Positions 8,904-17,370 of a stretch of DNA of 64,000 nt are shown one piece after another. The translations under genes were made by a program, and so were the position numbers. Positions within the stretch are counted from its first letter, which is position 1, and the number at the start of each line of letters is the position of its first letter. Below the pieces are notes generated by a model, which did not search any database, was not told the origin of the DNA, and saw nothing but the letters and a program-made list of their open reading frames with translations. This DNA is from Erythrobacter sp. SD-21 (lineage in GTDB: Bacteria; Pseudomonadota; Alphaproteobacteria; Sphingomonadales; Sphingomonadaceae), in contig NZ_ABCG01000007.1 in NCBI RefSeq assembly GCF_000181515.1, positions 119,372-183,371 of the forward strand, read 5' to 3'.

Positions 8904-10217
8904 ATGGAAACTATTCTCTACACAATACTTGCGGCTGTGGTGGTTGCCGCAGTTATTTGCTTCCTCATTCTCTACCATGTGAGCCGTCCAGCAACCCTGC
9001 CCAGCGAACTACTCAGCCAATTTGCGACCCTTGAGAAGCAAGTGGGTGAGTTGCCGGGCACCCTCAGAGAGGAAGCCAGACTAGGGCGCGATGAGCTTCG
9101 CGGCCAACTTACCGACATGCGCAAGGAGGCGGCCGATGGCCGCCGCGAACAGCAATTTGGCCTCGAGAAAGTTACCGACAAGATCGGCCAGCTTATCGAG
9201 AAGAATGACGAGCGTCAGGAAGCGCTTCGCCAAGCGGTCTCGGACAGCCTAGACAAACTGAGGACCGAGAACTCGCAGAAGCTCGAGAAAATGCGCGAGA
9301 CGGTCGATGAGAAGCTTCAGGGAACGCTCGAGAAGCGTCTTGGTGAATCCTTCAAGCTGGTCAGTGATCGTCTTGAGCAAGTGCACCAAGGCTTGGGTGA
9401 GATGCAGAACCTGGCAACCGGTGTAGGCGATCTCAAGCGAGTATTGGGAAATGTGAAGTCTCGTGGTGGCTGGGGCGAGGTCCAGCTTGGCATGCTGCTC
9501 GAAGACATGCTTACCCGCGACCAGTTCGAGACCAACGTGAAGATCCGCCCCAGCTCCGGGGAAATGGTGGAGTTCGCGATCCGTCTACCTGGCAGGAGTG
9601 GTGAAGATGAGCCTTTGTGGCTCCCGATCGACGCCAAATTCCCCCATGAAGATTACGATCGCCTGCTGGTGGCTCAAGAAGCTGGCATCGGCGAAGATGT
9701 CGACAAGGCAGCTGCAGCGTTGGAGCGGGCAATCCGGTTGCAAGCGAAGACTATCAGCGAAAAGTACGTTCACCCCCCGCATTCGACTGACTTTGCGATC
9801 ATGTATTTGCCGACCGAAGGCCTGTTCGCTGAGGTCATTCGGAGGCCGGGCCTCGCCATGGAACTGCAATCCAAGCACCGAGTGATGGTCCAGGGTCCGA
9901 CGACGCTCGCGGCGCTACTGACTAGCCTACAGATGGGTTTCCGGACTTTGGCTATCGAGAAACGTTCGAGCGAAGTTTGGCAGGTTCTCGGCGCAGCCAA
10001 AGCCGAATTCGAAAAGTATGGCCAAGTCTGGGAGAAGCTTGGCAAGCAGCTCGATACGGCGAAGCGCACTGTCGATGAGGCTGGTCGTCGAACGCGCGTC
10101 GTCACTCGAAAATTGCGTGATGTGGAATCTCTCGAAGGCCCCCAGACATCTGAGCTTCTTGAACTCGTTTCGGAAGGCGAGGATGGACCGGGCGATGAAA
10201 TGGACGACGCGCAGTGA
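8904..10217 (+). CDS. rmuC: RmuC-family DNA recombination nuclease
   Basis: A 437-residue protein with an N-terminal membrane helix (about 4-24), a long coiled coil (about 35-165) and the RmuC nuclease domain with SRGGWGEVQLGMLLEDML (about 186) and the D-x-K motif in PIDAKFP (about 241-247). The RmuC family limits rearrangement at inverted repeats and is predicted to be a PD-(D/E)XK nuclease. Length is normal. The stop codon overlaps the GTG start of the GIY-YIG gene (GTGA), so the two nucleases are translationally coupled. This copy is in a mobile element and may be an accessory paralogue of a chromosomal rmuC. Confidence 0.93.
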   Translation: METILYTILAAVVVAAVICFLILYHVSRPATLPSELLSQFATLEKQVGELPGTLREEARLGRDELRGQLTDMRKEAADGRREQQFGLEKVTDKIGQLIEKNDERQEALRQAVSDSLDKLRTENSQKLEKMRETVDEKLQGTLEKRLGESFKLVSDRLEQVHQGLGEMQNLATGVGDLKRVLGNVKSRGGWGEVQLGMLLEDMLTRDQFETNVKIRPSSGEMVEFAIRLPGRSGEDEPLWLPIDAKFPHEDYDRLLVAQEAGIGEDVDKAAAALERAIRLQAKTISEKYVHPPHSTDFAIMYLPTEGLFAEVIRRPGLAMELQSKHRVMVQGPTTLAALLTSLQMGFRTLAIEKRSSEVWQVLGAAKAEFEKYGQVWEKLGKQLDTAKRTVDEAGRRTRVVTRKLRDVESLEGPQTSELLELVSEGEDGPGDEMDDAQ

Positions 10218-10756
10218 CCATTGATGCACAGGCAATTCTAGATCATTTGCTCGGCACGCCTCCGCTCAAGCTAGAGGACATTAACTCGCGCAAATCAGGA
10301 ATCTACGCGCTTTACGATCATGAGCATCGCCCAGCATATATCGGTGAAACAACGGATTTCCGGCACAGGATCTACCAGAATCACTCTAGCGGGGACGGAA
10401 ACAGTCACAAATTTTCGACTGTCTACAACGCCGGCCGAATGTTTCATTCGCGCAAAGACCCGCGCACCTGCGGTGAGGATGGCAAGATTGCAAAGGCGCT
10501 ACGGACACGTTTTGCGCGCGAATATTGCCGTGCCGTCATTTTCGAGATTCCTGGATTGAACAGGAAGGAACTGAAGCCAATCGAGGCGCGGGTGCTGAGC
10601 ATTGCACCGGCGGAAGCTAAGCGCTGGAACGGTCGCAAAGCGATTCAAGCCTTCGAACCTCATGAGCTCGTCGACAAACTCCTGTATGATCTGAATTGGG
10701 ACTCTTCGCGGCTGTCCGCGATTTTACGACAGGCGGAGCGCGGGGGAGAAGGGTGA
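10214..10756 (+). CDS. GIY-YIG nuclease-domain protein
   Basis: A 180-residue protein with the GIY-YIG core near its start: SGIYALYD (about 28-35), AYIGET (about 40-45), then the conserved arginine in DFRHRIYQNH and a downstream glutamate in the IEARVL segment. GIY-YIG enzymes make single- or double-strand DNA cuts. GTG at 10214 overlaps the rmuC stop and is the best start. It is the last gene of the predicted WYL regulon. The C-terminal 60 residues are not recognised and may bind a partner or DNA. Confidence 0.88.
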   Translation: MTIDAQAILDHLLGTPPLKLEDINSRKSGIYALYDHEHRPAYIGETTDFRHRIYQNHSSGDGNSHKFSTVYNAGRMFHSRKDPRTCGEDGKIAKALRTRFAREYCRAVIFEIPGLNRKELKPIEARVLSIAPAEAKRWNGRKAIQAFEPHELVDKLLYDLNWDSSRLSAILRQAERGGEG

Positions 10757-10809
10757 TCCGAGCTGCACTTGTAAGCGACACGTCGGACTAAGCTAAGAAG
10801 AAGAATTAT

Positions 10810-10879
10810 GGGGTGGTGCGCAATTAAGGACAAAATTCGCCCCGACGTTAGGGCTATTTTTGTCCTTTTCGACCACCCC
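10810..10879. promoter_or_regulatory. Long two-block inverted repeat upstream of relaxase (oriT candidate)
   Basis: Left arm blocks GGGGTGGT (10810-10817) and AAGGACAAAA (10826-10835) are matched exactly, in inverted order, by TTTTGTCCTT (10858-10867) and ACCACCCC (10872-10879). The centre is 22 bp. It ends about 30 bp before the relaxase start. Long inverted repeats beside relaxase genes commonly mark an origin of transfer or a regulatory hairpin; no known nic sequence was recognised. Confidence 0.75.
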
Positions 10880-10909
10880 CCTCCTCATGAAAATCAGGAA
10901 GATAAGGAA

Positions 10910-13006
10910 ATGAAACGCCCCGCGATGACCATCAGCGGGCGCGCCGTCTCGCCGTCCGAACTCCGAACTGAGGTCAAAGAGGCTTCTCTCGCCTGGTTAC
11001 GCGATAATCGGGAAGCGAAGGCAACGAAGAAGAGACGGCACCGCGCGCTCTCGGAAGCGGAAAGGGAAGCCAAGGCGCAGGCGACCGCAGTAGCCAAGAA
11101 GAAGCGTGCCGACGAGCGCGACGCGAGGGAGTTGGAAAGGCTTCTCCAGCGGGTGGGTTATCTCAGCAAGCGCAGTGCCAAAGAAGCCGAGGCGATGACA
11201 CGAGTGCGGGTAAGAGTTCAGGTAGCGAGCGCTCCGAGATTTCGAACCGTTTGCTCACGCAGCTTGTATTCGCGGCTCCATGACGAGGTAAGTCAACGGA
11301 AGGATGGAGCGACCAAGCGCTCTCGGGTTGCCGCCGACGGTTACAAGAACATCGTCCTCAGAAAGCACTCTCGAGGCTTCGGGCGAAAGACCATCGGTGC
11401 TCGCGGTTACCGAATGGGGGAAGCGGCTGACCTTGTAAGATACATTTTGCGCGATGAAGGCCTGGAGCCGGAGATCCAAGCCACCTTCACGAACGTCATA
11501 GAGTTCAAAGGAGTGAGGGCGCTTTTTAGTTCAGAGCTTCCGGTCATCGAGGAGAAGCGCGCCTCGCAGATTGCAGCCTTCTGGAACGCGCTGGAAATCC
11601 TTGAGTCAGAAGCTGACGCAGACGGTAATGTTTTCAGCCATCTCATTCTGGCCATGCCGCATGAACTGTCTTCGGAGGGAAGATCAGAGGCGCTCTCCGA
11701 TTTTTGCCTGACATTGCGGTCACTTCAATTGCCTTACGTGGCGGCTCTTCACAAACCCGACGCTGATGGGGACGCACGCAACTACCATGCACACATCCTG
11801 CTTTCGCCGCGTCCCTTCGAAGTTGAGGGTCCGCTCGAGTGGAGTTTCGAAGCGGCAAAGGCGACCGAGCTTAATCTGCCATGTGGCATCTCCTGGCTCC
11901 GCGACAGGGCTGCCGAGTCTTTCAATAGAGTGTTGGAGGAGGAAGCACGGACCGAGCGGTATAGCGGCTTGTCCCAGGCAAAGCGCGGCGTTCCCTCTAC
12001 TGGCGAAGCCCACGACGGACCTGCGCTCACTGCCCGCAAGCGAAGGGCGGACAATGATGGTCGGGAACAGGAAAGACTCTTGCAGGGCCTCACAGCGCAG
12101 GTAGCAGATAAACACAGCCGTCAGCGCCAGCTTTCAGAGCAAATCGATAAACTGTCGGCAGCAGAGATACCTTCGGCTCTCGCGACCTTGCAAGAACGGT
12201 TCCCCAATCCAAGGCGCCTGCGTGGCCTGACCTACAGAGACATTCTAACTTACTCCGAGCAGGATCGCGAGGCAGATCAGTGGTATGCACCTGCCCTCGC
12301 CCTTCAGGCCGAATTGAAACTGAAGTGGCGCTCAGTGATCGAAGACGATGAAGGACGTCCTCGGCTGAAGAAAAGCGAAATCGCTGAACCCTTCCGGACT
12401 TTCGCAGCCCAGAAAACGTTACCCGACATTGTCGAAGACACTATCGTGGAACTGCACCGCCGCCTGATCGACGAAAGGGAGGCCAGAAAGGAGGACGCCG
12501 CCGCGAAGGAAAAGGAAGAGTTTGGGAAATACGGTCATAAGAAACTGAAAGAGCCCATTCCCGTTTTCACAGAAGAAGAATACCTGCGGCTCAGGGAGGA
12601 TCAGGGAAGACCGTATGGTCACATCAAACTGAAGGAGCCAATCGTCGTATTCACAAAAGAGGAATACGAACAGGCTAGGAAGGAACAGGGAAGACCTGTC
12701 AAACCTTGCCTGGCTCATCTGACGCGTGGACCTTCTGACAATAAACGCAAAAAACAACTTGATCCAAGCTCAAGCGAGGCTGGCGCTTCGGAAAGGAAAG
12801 ACACTTCGGCTGACACCGCTGAGACCCCGTCGCTCGATAATCGGAGGCCAAAGCACGAGAACCCGCTTGCGGGTCTAACCAGAGGACCCAAGCCGAAGCC
12901 ACCGTCAGTGGAAGATGGTGATGACGATTATCAACGCCTGCTGCGAGACGCGGTAGCGACTGGCAAGATTCGTCTGTCCGGGAAGGGAGAAAACGAGAAG
13001 GACTAG
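10910..13006 (+). CDS. MobA/MobL-family relaxase
   Basis: A 698-residue protein when started at ATG 10910, which follows an AGGAAG/AAGGAA ribosome-binding site; an upstream in-frame start at 10808 would translate through the inverted repeat and is unlikely. The N-terminal 90 residues are very basic. The relaxase-like core spans about 170-390 and includes GARGYRMGEAADLVRYIL, LAMPHEL and the metal-binding NYHAHILLSPR pattern (H-x-H). Relaxases of this family nick oriT and pilot one strand. The C-terminal third is charged and carries two near-repeats, each KYGHKKLKEPIPVFTEEEY-like, around residues 508-560. With the nearby serine recombinase this supports an integrative mobilizable element that borrows another element's transfer apparatus. 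Confidence 0.87.
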   Translation: MKRPAMTISGRAVSPSELRTEVKEASLAWLRDNREAKATKKRRHRALSEAEREAKAQATAVAKKKRADERDARELERLLQRVGYLSKRSAKEAEAMTRVRVRVQVASAPRFRTVCSRSLYSRLHDEVSQRKDGATKRSRVAADGYKNIVLRKHSRGFGRKTIGARGYRMGEAADLVRYILRDEGLEPEIQATFTNVIEFKGVRALFSSELPVIEEKRASQIAAFWNALEILESEADADGNVFSHLILAMPHELSSEGRSEALSDFCLTLRSLQLPYVAALHKPDADGDARNYHAHILLSPRPFEVEGPLEWSFEAAKATELNLPCGISWLRDRAAESFNRVLEEEARTERYSGLSQAKRGVPSTGEAHDGPALTARKRRADNDGREQERLLQGLTAQVADKHSRQRQLSEQIDKLSAAEIPSALATLQERFPNPRRLRGLTYRDILTYSEQDREADQWYAPALALQAELKLKWRSVIEDDEGRPRLKKSEIAEPFRTFAAQKTLPDIVEDTIVELHRRLIDEREARKEDAAAKEKEEFGKYGHKKLKEPIPVFTEEEYLRLREDQGRPYGHIKLKEPIVVFTKEEYEQARKEQGRPVKPCLAHLTRGPSDNKRKKQLDPSSSEAGASERKDTSADTAETPSLDNRRPKHENPLAGLTRGPKPKPPSVEDGDDDYQRLLRDAVATGKIRLSGKGENEKD

Positions 13007-13222
13007 GCCTGCTGCGCAGCCCGGGAAGGACGGAAGGGAAGTGGTGGGCTTCCTGAAGGAATGAAAATTCAAGGGAGCCCCGGGCGCTGCCACAGTGGCG
13101 CGTCCGGAACAGCAACATAGGTTCCCACATGTTACTTACTTACAAGATTGGCGTATTCTTGCGCCGTTGTACCAATCAGATCACTCACCTCGGCAAAAGC
13201 TTTCATTTGGGGCGGTTCTGAG

Positions 13223-13843
13223 ATGGCGATCAAGAAACATAACACGCCGCCCGGCTTGGATTACGAGCCGCTTACCGGCGACCACACGAATATCAGTTTC
13301 GGGGTAATCCAAGCTTCGTCAAACAACGGAGAGACTCGCACAGCGAGCTCGGCGATATTTCGTCGTCTGTTTCCGGTTTCGCGACCGGATGATCCAAGCA
13401 ACTGGTCAATGCCGACCTGCTACCGTCACGACGTTCTCCTGCCTGCCGGCGCTCCAGATGCATGGAGTGACCCCCTCACCCTCGCCAAGGCGTATGACGA
13501 TCAGGGATTTAGCCTGAAAGACCTCGCTATCATCGTCACATTGCGGTTTCCCGAAACCGAATTGCTGCCTCAGGTCATGACACTCCACGAAGCGTGGGAA
13601 ACAGCTCGAGCATTTACCCTCGAACAGATGGTGCGAGTGTATAATTTAGCGGCGGTCTGCGTGATGCACGTGCCAGCACGCGCGGCTCGGCCTGGTGCTC
13701 CACATGTCCACATCCTTCTCCCTGCCAGACGAATCCTGCCATCTGGATTCGGGAAGTTTGCCAAGCCTTTAGCGACCGATGACGGCCGCGAAGTCGTCGA
13801 CCAGGCGTGGACCAAGTGGCTGGAGCGCGAAAATGGCAGATAA
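13223..13843 (+). CDS. Small relaxase-like (MobA/MobL-related) protein
   Basis: A 206-residue protein starting at ATG 13223. Its C-terminal half has a layout like the relaxase core: an IIVTLRFP strand, a helix with TLHEAWETARAF, a VMHVPA strand and the pattern APHVHILLPAR, which matches the H-x-H motif of MobA/MobL proteins. The N-terminal catalytic tyrosine region is not obvious, so it may be an accessory or degenerate relaxase. Its last codons overlap the start of the next gene by 11 bp. Confidence 0.62.
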   Translation: MAIKKHNTPPGLDYEPLTGDHTNISFGVIQASSNNGETRTASSAIFRRLFPVSRPDDPSNWSMPTCYRHDVLLPAGAPDAWSDPLTLAKAYDDQGFSLKDLAIIVTLRFPETELLPQVMTLHEAWETARAFTLEQMVRVYNLAAVCVMHVPARAARPGAPHVHILLPARRILPSGFGKFAKPLATDDGREVVDQAWTKWLERENGR

Positions 13844-14396
13844 CCTAGGCTGGCTCACGCGCCTGCAATTCGTGCTAATGATCCAGTTGGCAGCGAACAG
13901 CGATGGCGCAGTACCGAGCAATCTTCACGACGTGAAGGCGACTGAGTTATGTGAGGCGCTTCGAGACTCTGCCATGTGGGCGGTGCTGGAGACAATGGGT
14001 CAGGTCGAGACCAAATTCTTGGTTCGATCCCAGCATGAGGTCCGAGTAGAAGCTTTCAAGGTCATCGACTGCCTCGCCGATGCGTGGCGTCTAAGCCGAA
14101 AGGAACTCCTATCTATTCTCGGGCTCGATAGCGGAAAAGATCTCACCAGCCTGCGAACCCATACCATTGCGGATCTGGACCCGGTTTTGGTTGATCGGGT
14201 GTCGGGCCTGATCGAGATTTTCGGAGCTATCAACATCCTGCTGCCAATCGCCACGCGCGCGGACGAATGGATGCGCGCGGCAAATAAGGCGCCTCTTTTC
14301 AATGGCCGTTCAGCGCTCGAGCTGATGGCGGACGGCAACGCGGAATCCATTCACGCAGTCCGGGGCTACCTTTTCGCCCAGCTCGCTGGGCCATGA
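13833..14396 (+). CDS. Xre/MbcA/ParS-like protein (DUF2384-type C-terminus)
   Basis: A 187-residue protein. The C-terminal part (about 110-187) contains NKAPLFNGRSALELMADGN followed by a helix, the pattern of the MbcA/ParS/Xre toxin-binding domain, where a partly helical repressor pairs with a RES-type toxin. A helix-turn-helix may lie in the middle (LSRKELLSILGL). ATG at 13833 overlaps the end of the relaxase-like gene. No RES-domain toxin lies next to it, so it may be a stand-alone regulator of mobilization rather than an antitoxin. Confidence 0.65.
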   Translation: MADNLGWLTRLQFVLMIQLAANSDGAVPSNLHDVKATELCEALRDSAMWAVLETMGQVETKFLVRSQHEVRVEAFKVIDCLADAWRLSRKELLSILGLDSGKDLTSLRTHTIADLDPVLVDRVSGLIEIFGAINILLPIATRADEWMRAANKAPLFNGRSALELMADGNAESIHAVRGYLFAQLAGP

Positions 14397-14414
14397 GATG
14401 ATAAACTATCAGGG

Positions 14415-14440
14415 CACCCGGTCGCCAAGGCCGCCGGGTG
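14415..14440. terminator. Hairpin with CACCCGGTCGCCAAGG repeat, copy 1
   Basis: CACCCGG (14415-14421) pairs with CCGGGTG (14434-14440). It lies 18 bp after the preceding stop codon, as a terminator would, but no T-run follows. The first 16 bases recur exactly at 16945. Confidence 0.45.
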
Positions 14441-14480
14441 TTCTCGCTAGCCCGAGTCCCTCACATCCGAGGAGGCAGCT

Positions 14481-15116
14481 GTGGCAGCAATCAAGTACCC
14501 AGATCCGCGCCTTCGCGACTTACTCGCGCGGTTCGACGAAGACTCAGAACAGCATGGCGAGATAGTCCCGCTTGAAGATTTGAAGAGAGAGATTTGGCAA
14601 TACGGGAAGCGACGCTGCGACGTCGAGGCGAGCCGCGATAACCTGAAATACTATCTCGGCTTCGCCTTCGAAGTTAACGGTGGTCTCGATCTCGACAGTT
14701 TGGCGCTGACTGGCTTGCTTTCTGTGCCTTGGGCCGCCTTGCAAGGAAGGCTCCAAGGTCCGAACTCTCGCCAGGAAACTTTCGTTGAAGCAATTCGCCG
14801 TGCGCTTGAGGTGCCGAATCTGCGGGATTGGTGCCTAGCCCAGGGCACGTGGCTCCAGTGGCGGCGGCTGGAAGGGATCTATCGGCAAGAAATCGATGAC
14901 TTTCGTCAATCTGATGCATTTCACCGCAAGGGGTGGCGGAGCAAGATCATCAGCCGCTCACAGCATTACCTCATCGGCGAGATTCACCGCATTCTTGGTA
15001 AGAGCAAACCAAGCTTGGCAACCCGCGGCGAAGCGTACGACTACATCGCCGCGGCGGGCGGCAATCCTCGCTTCTGGCAAGCACCGCCTGCACCCGAACC
15101 TTGGTGGGGCAGCTGA
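14481..15116 (+). CDS. Hypothetical protein, 211 aa
   Basis: GTG start at 14481 behind a strong GAGGAGG site. The protein is mostly helical and charged, with no signal peptide or membrane segment, and many Trp and Arg residues (DWCLAQGTWLQWRRLEG). I do not recognise the family. It begins a group of three unknown genes lying between two copies of a 16-bp hairpin repeat, inside the integrative element. Confidence 0.75.
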   Translation: MAAIKYPDPRLRDLLARFDEDSEQHGEIVPLEDLKREIWQYGKRRCDVEASRDNLKYYLGFAFEVNGGLDLDSLALTGLLSVPWAALQGRLQGPNSRQETFVEAIRRALEVPNLRDWCLAQGTWLQWRRLEGIYRQEIDDFRQSDAFHRKGWRSKIISRSQHYLIGEIHRILGKSKPSLATRGEAYDYIAAAGGNPRFWQAPPAPEPWWGS

Positions 15117-15119
15117 GCT

Positions 15120-15347
15120 ATGGAGCTTTATGATTTTCTCCGGTTGTCGCTCGAATTGATCGAAATCCTGGAAGACGTGGAAGGTCGGCAAGAGGCCTTG
15201 GCGCATGCCATCCTAGAGACCGGCTCAATTGCACCCGACCCTGACCAACGCGAGAAGCTGAGTAACGACCTGGCGCTAATAGAACGCCAACTCGACGATG
15301 CTCTTGATCTGCTGGCTCAAATGCACGCGTTTCCAGTTTGTTCTTGA
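15120..15347 (+). CDS. Hypothetical small helical protein, 75 aa
   Basis: ATG at 15120, three bases after the previous stop, so probably coupled to it. The sequence is acidic and strongly helical (LELIEILEDVEGRQEAL ... LALIERQLDDALDLLAQM), consistent with a small dimerising or partner-binding protein. No family recognised. Confidence 0.55.
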   Translation: MELYDFLRLSLELIEILEDVEGRQEALAHAILETGSIAPDPDQREKLSNDLALIERQLDDALDLLAQMHAFPVCS

Positions 15348-15431
15348 CGAACCCCGAAAGCCTTCTAATTTCAGGGAGCACTCAGGACTCATCACGGTTC
15401 ATCCGAGAACCGGTCGAAAATGGAGTTTTGA

Positions 15432-16730
15432 GTGTTCCAGAACAAGCCTGAAGATTTTACCCTCGCTCAGTTATTGCCAGCGAGCACCGCCACTGGGATC
15501 GCCCAGTGCCTTGCGAGCGACCCTCGACACTTCTCCACGGCAAACACCGTCTCTCCCGATACAATCGGAGACGCTCTTCTTGAGCTTTCTGATCTTTGCG
15601 AGGCGCGAAATCCCTTATTGCAGGCGCCGCATATTCACTTCGCTGACCTTCCCGCCGGCGTCGATGCAATACGCGGCCGAATTGAATGGATGATAAATTG
15701 CCGTACGTCTTCTGAAGATCGTGCAATCAAGGACAGGGCGATCGAGGCCTCCGAGTTGATCCTGGATCAGCTTGTGTGGGGAGAGGCAGACCCAAGCGAG
15801 AGCGGACGACACGCCTTGTCTCACGTCGGCCAGCCCATTCCCTGCGAACCGGAGGAGATAGCGCAAAGTCTCTATGAGATCGCTCACGCTCACTCTGACA
15901 TCGTCCAAGCGCTTCTTTCTGGCGAACTCGAAGCCGTCCCAGCGATGATCGAAAGAGCCGGGAAAGAGTCAAATGCCCTTGTAGCCCTGATCCAAGCTGC
16001 GGCGGCGATGTACGTAATTTGGGCCCTGTTCGAACTGCAGCGTGAAGCGTGTCTGGGATGGCGCTTGCTTTACCAGCCGATCGACGGTGCAAGGGAATTG
16101 GGGCCGACGAAGCGATACACCATCGGCCAAGTCTTTCGGCCCAAGCTTGAGGAATATCGCTTAGCTGAGGAAATGGTCGTGCACTTTCGCAATTGCGTTG
16201 ACGGCGGCGTCGATCGCATCACGGACAAGCGTGTGATCAACAAGATCGAGGCGAGAGCAAAAAGGCATGGGTACGGTCGGCTGAATCGCGAAAACGAAGC
16301 GGCGATCATCGCAAGTTTCGGCCGCCCTTCCATCGAGAGAGTCGAAGCAATGCTCAGCGGTGCGCAGGCGCTCGCCGATCCGTATTTTGATAGCCTTCAG
16401 GCGTTGATGAAGCACCCAGATGGGAACAGCAAAGCCGGCCAGGGAGCCGACATGCTGTCCGCCAGAATATCGGCCGTCCACCGCACTGCGATTGTCGCTG
16501 CCCGCGCGTATGAACTTTCGAGACTGGCGGGGACGGCATCGACCACTGATGACTTGCGCGCCATGCTCAACACCCACCTTCCGCGAGTGTTGAAAGCTTC
16601 CGACAAGAAGGCAGAGGACGCGCACAAGCTACGTCTGCGCCAGCTCTTTCACGTCTTTCGCATCGAGTTTCTGCGCGACGGTGAACACCTACCCAAGAGT
16701 ATGAAGGGAAAAGAGGCACAGAGCTTTTAG
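15432..16730 (+). CDS. Hypothetical protein, 432 aa
   Basis: A GTG start at 15432 gives a 432-residue protein, mostly helical, with a hydrophobic helix around residue 195 (ALVALIQAAAAMYVIWALF) that could be buried or membrane-associated. I do not recognise the family. After its TAG stop the same frame stays open for 51 codons of coding-like sequence up to TAG at 16884, so the annotated stop may be a recent truncation of a protein of about 484 residues. Confidence 0.72.
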   Translation: MFQNKPEDFTLAQLLPASTATGIAQCLASDPRHFSTANTVSPDTIGDALLELSDLCEARNPLLQAPHIHFADLPAGVDAIRGRIEWMINCRTSSEDRAIKDRAIEASELILDQLVWGEADPSESGRHALSHVGQPIPCEPEEIAQSLYEIAHAHSDIVQALLSGELEAVPAMIERAGKESNALVALIQAAAAMYVIWALFELQREACLGWRLLYQPIDGARELGPTKRYTIGQVFRPKLEEYRLAEEMVVHFRNCVDGGVDRITDKRVINKIEARAKRHGYGRLNRENEAAIIASFGRPSIERVEAMLSGAQALADPYFDSLQALMKHPDGNSKAGQGADMLSARISAVHRTAIVAARAYELSRLAGTASTTDDLRAMLNTHLPRVLKASDKKAEDAHKLRLRQLFHVFRIEFLRDGEHLPKSMKGKEAQSF

Positions 16731-16944
16731 CCGCCACTGGAACTGGACTTCGACCAGCGTCGTCGCGGTCGAGAGATTTTTGATCGCGCGTGGGATGCGC
16801 TCAACAGCCAGCCCGAGGACTGGCGCTTCAGCACTCCATTCGGCTGGCAATGTGATAGTGAAAAGGTGATCAAAAAACGCGGTTAGGCTGCGTTTCTCGA
16901 GAGGAGAAGGTGGGGATGGCAGTAGATTGTAGAATGTATTAGGC

Positions 16945-16965
16945 CACCCGGTCGCCAAGGCGACC
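16945..16965. terminator. Hairpin with CACCCGGTCGCCAAGG repeat, copy 2
   Basis: Perfect stem GGTCGCC-AA-GGCGACC (16950-16965) preceded by CACCC; the 16 bases from 16945 are identical to those at 14415. It closes the block of unknown genes. A two-base loop and no T-run make a classic terminator uncertain. Confidence 0.45.
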
Positions 16966-16989
16966 TGAGCCGCTCTCCAAACAAAGCGA

Positions 16990-17214
16990 ATGTCGTTTCA
17001 TTCGCCTATACCCACACTTTCTAAGGACAAGCTTGGGGCAGGTGCCTGCCCAGAGCGGCGCGTCGTGTGCAATCTTCCCGACCGTATCGGACGATTGGAA
17101 AACGAAATTGCCGTGATCCAGTCTTACCTTGGAGCATCATTGGAGGATTTGCTTGGATGTCGTGAAGAGACAGCAAGCGAAATTAGTCCAGAGGAGGAAA
17201 ATGATCCCGAGTAA
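16990..17214 (+). CDS. Hypothetical small protein, 74 aa
   Basis: A 74-residue frame with a coding-like second half (RIGRLENEIAVIQSYLGASLEDLLGC and an acidic tail). No convincing ribosome-binding site precedes ATG 16990, so the start could be an internal GTG. No family recognised. Confidence 0.42.
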   Translation: MSFHSPIPTLSKDKLGAGACPERRVVCNLPDRIGRLENEIAVIQSYLGASLEDLLGCREETASEISPEEENDPE

Positions 17215-17370
17215 GTTGGGGCGTACAGAGGCACCTCCCATGTCATCGCAGCCTTGAACGTCGGCGCTCTAGCCTCACCATAGTGCGACCGTCGACGTCG
17301 ACTATCATCCATTGCCACGCGTCTCGCACGACAGCGCTCGGCATTGTTTATCTTATGGAACAATTCGCAA

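Noticed and set aside
1..10756. Calling the helicase cluster a DISARM or BREX system
   Set aside because: There is no methyltransferase, DUF1998, PLD nuclease, PglZ or BrxC/BrxL homologue in the window; only the SNF2 and WYL types are shared.
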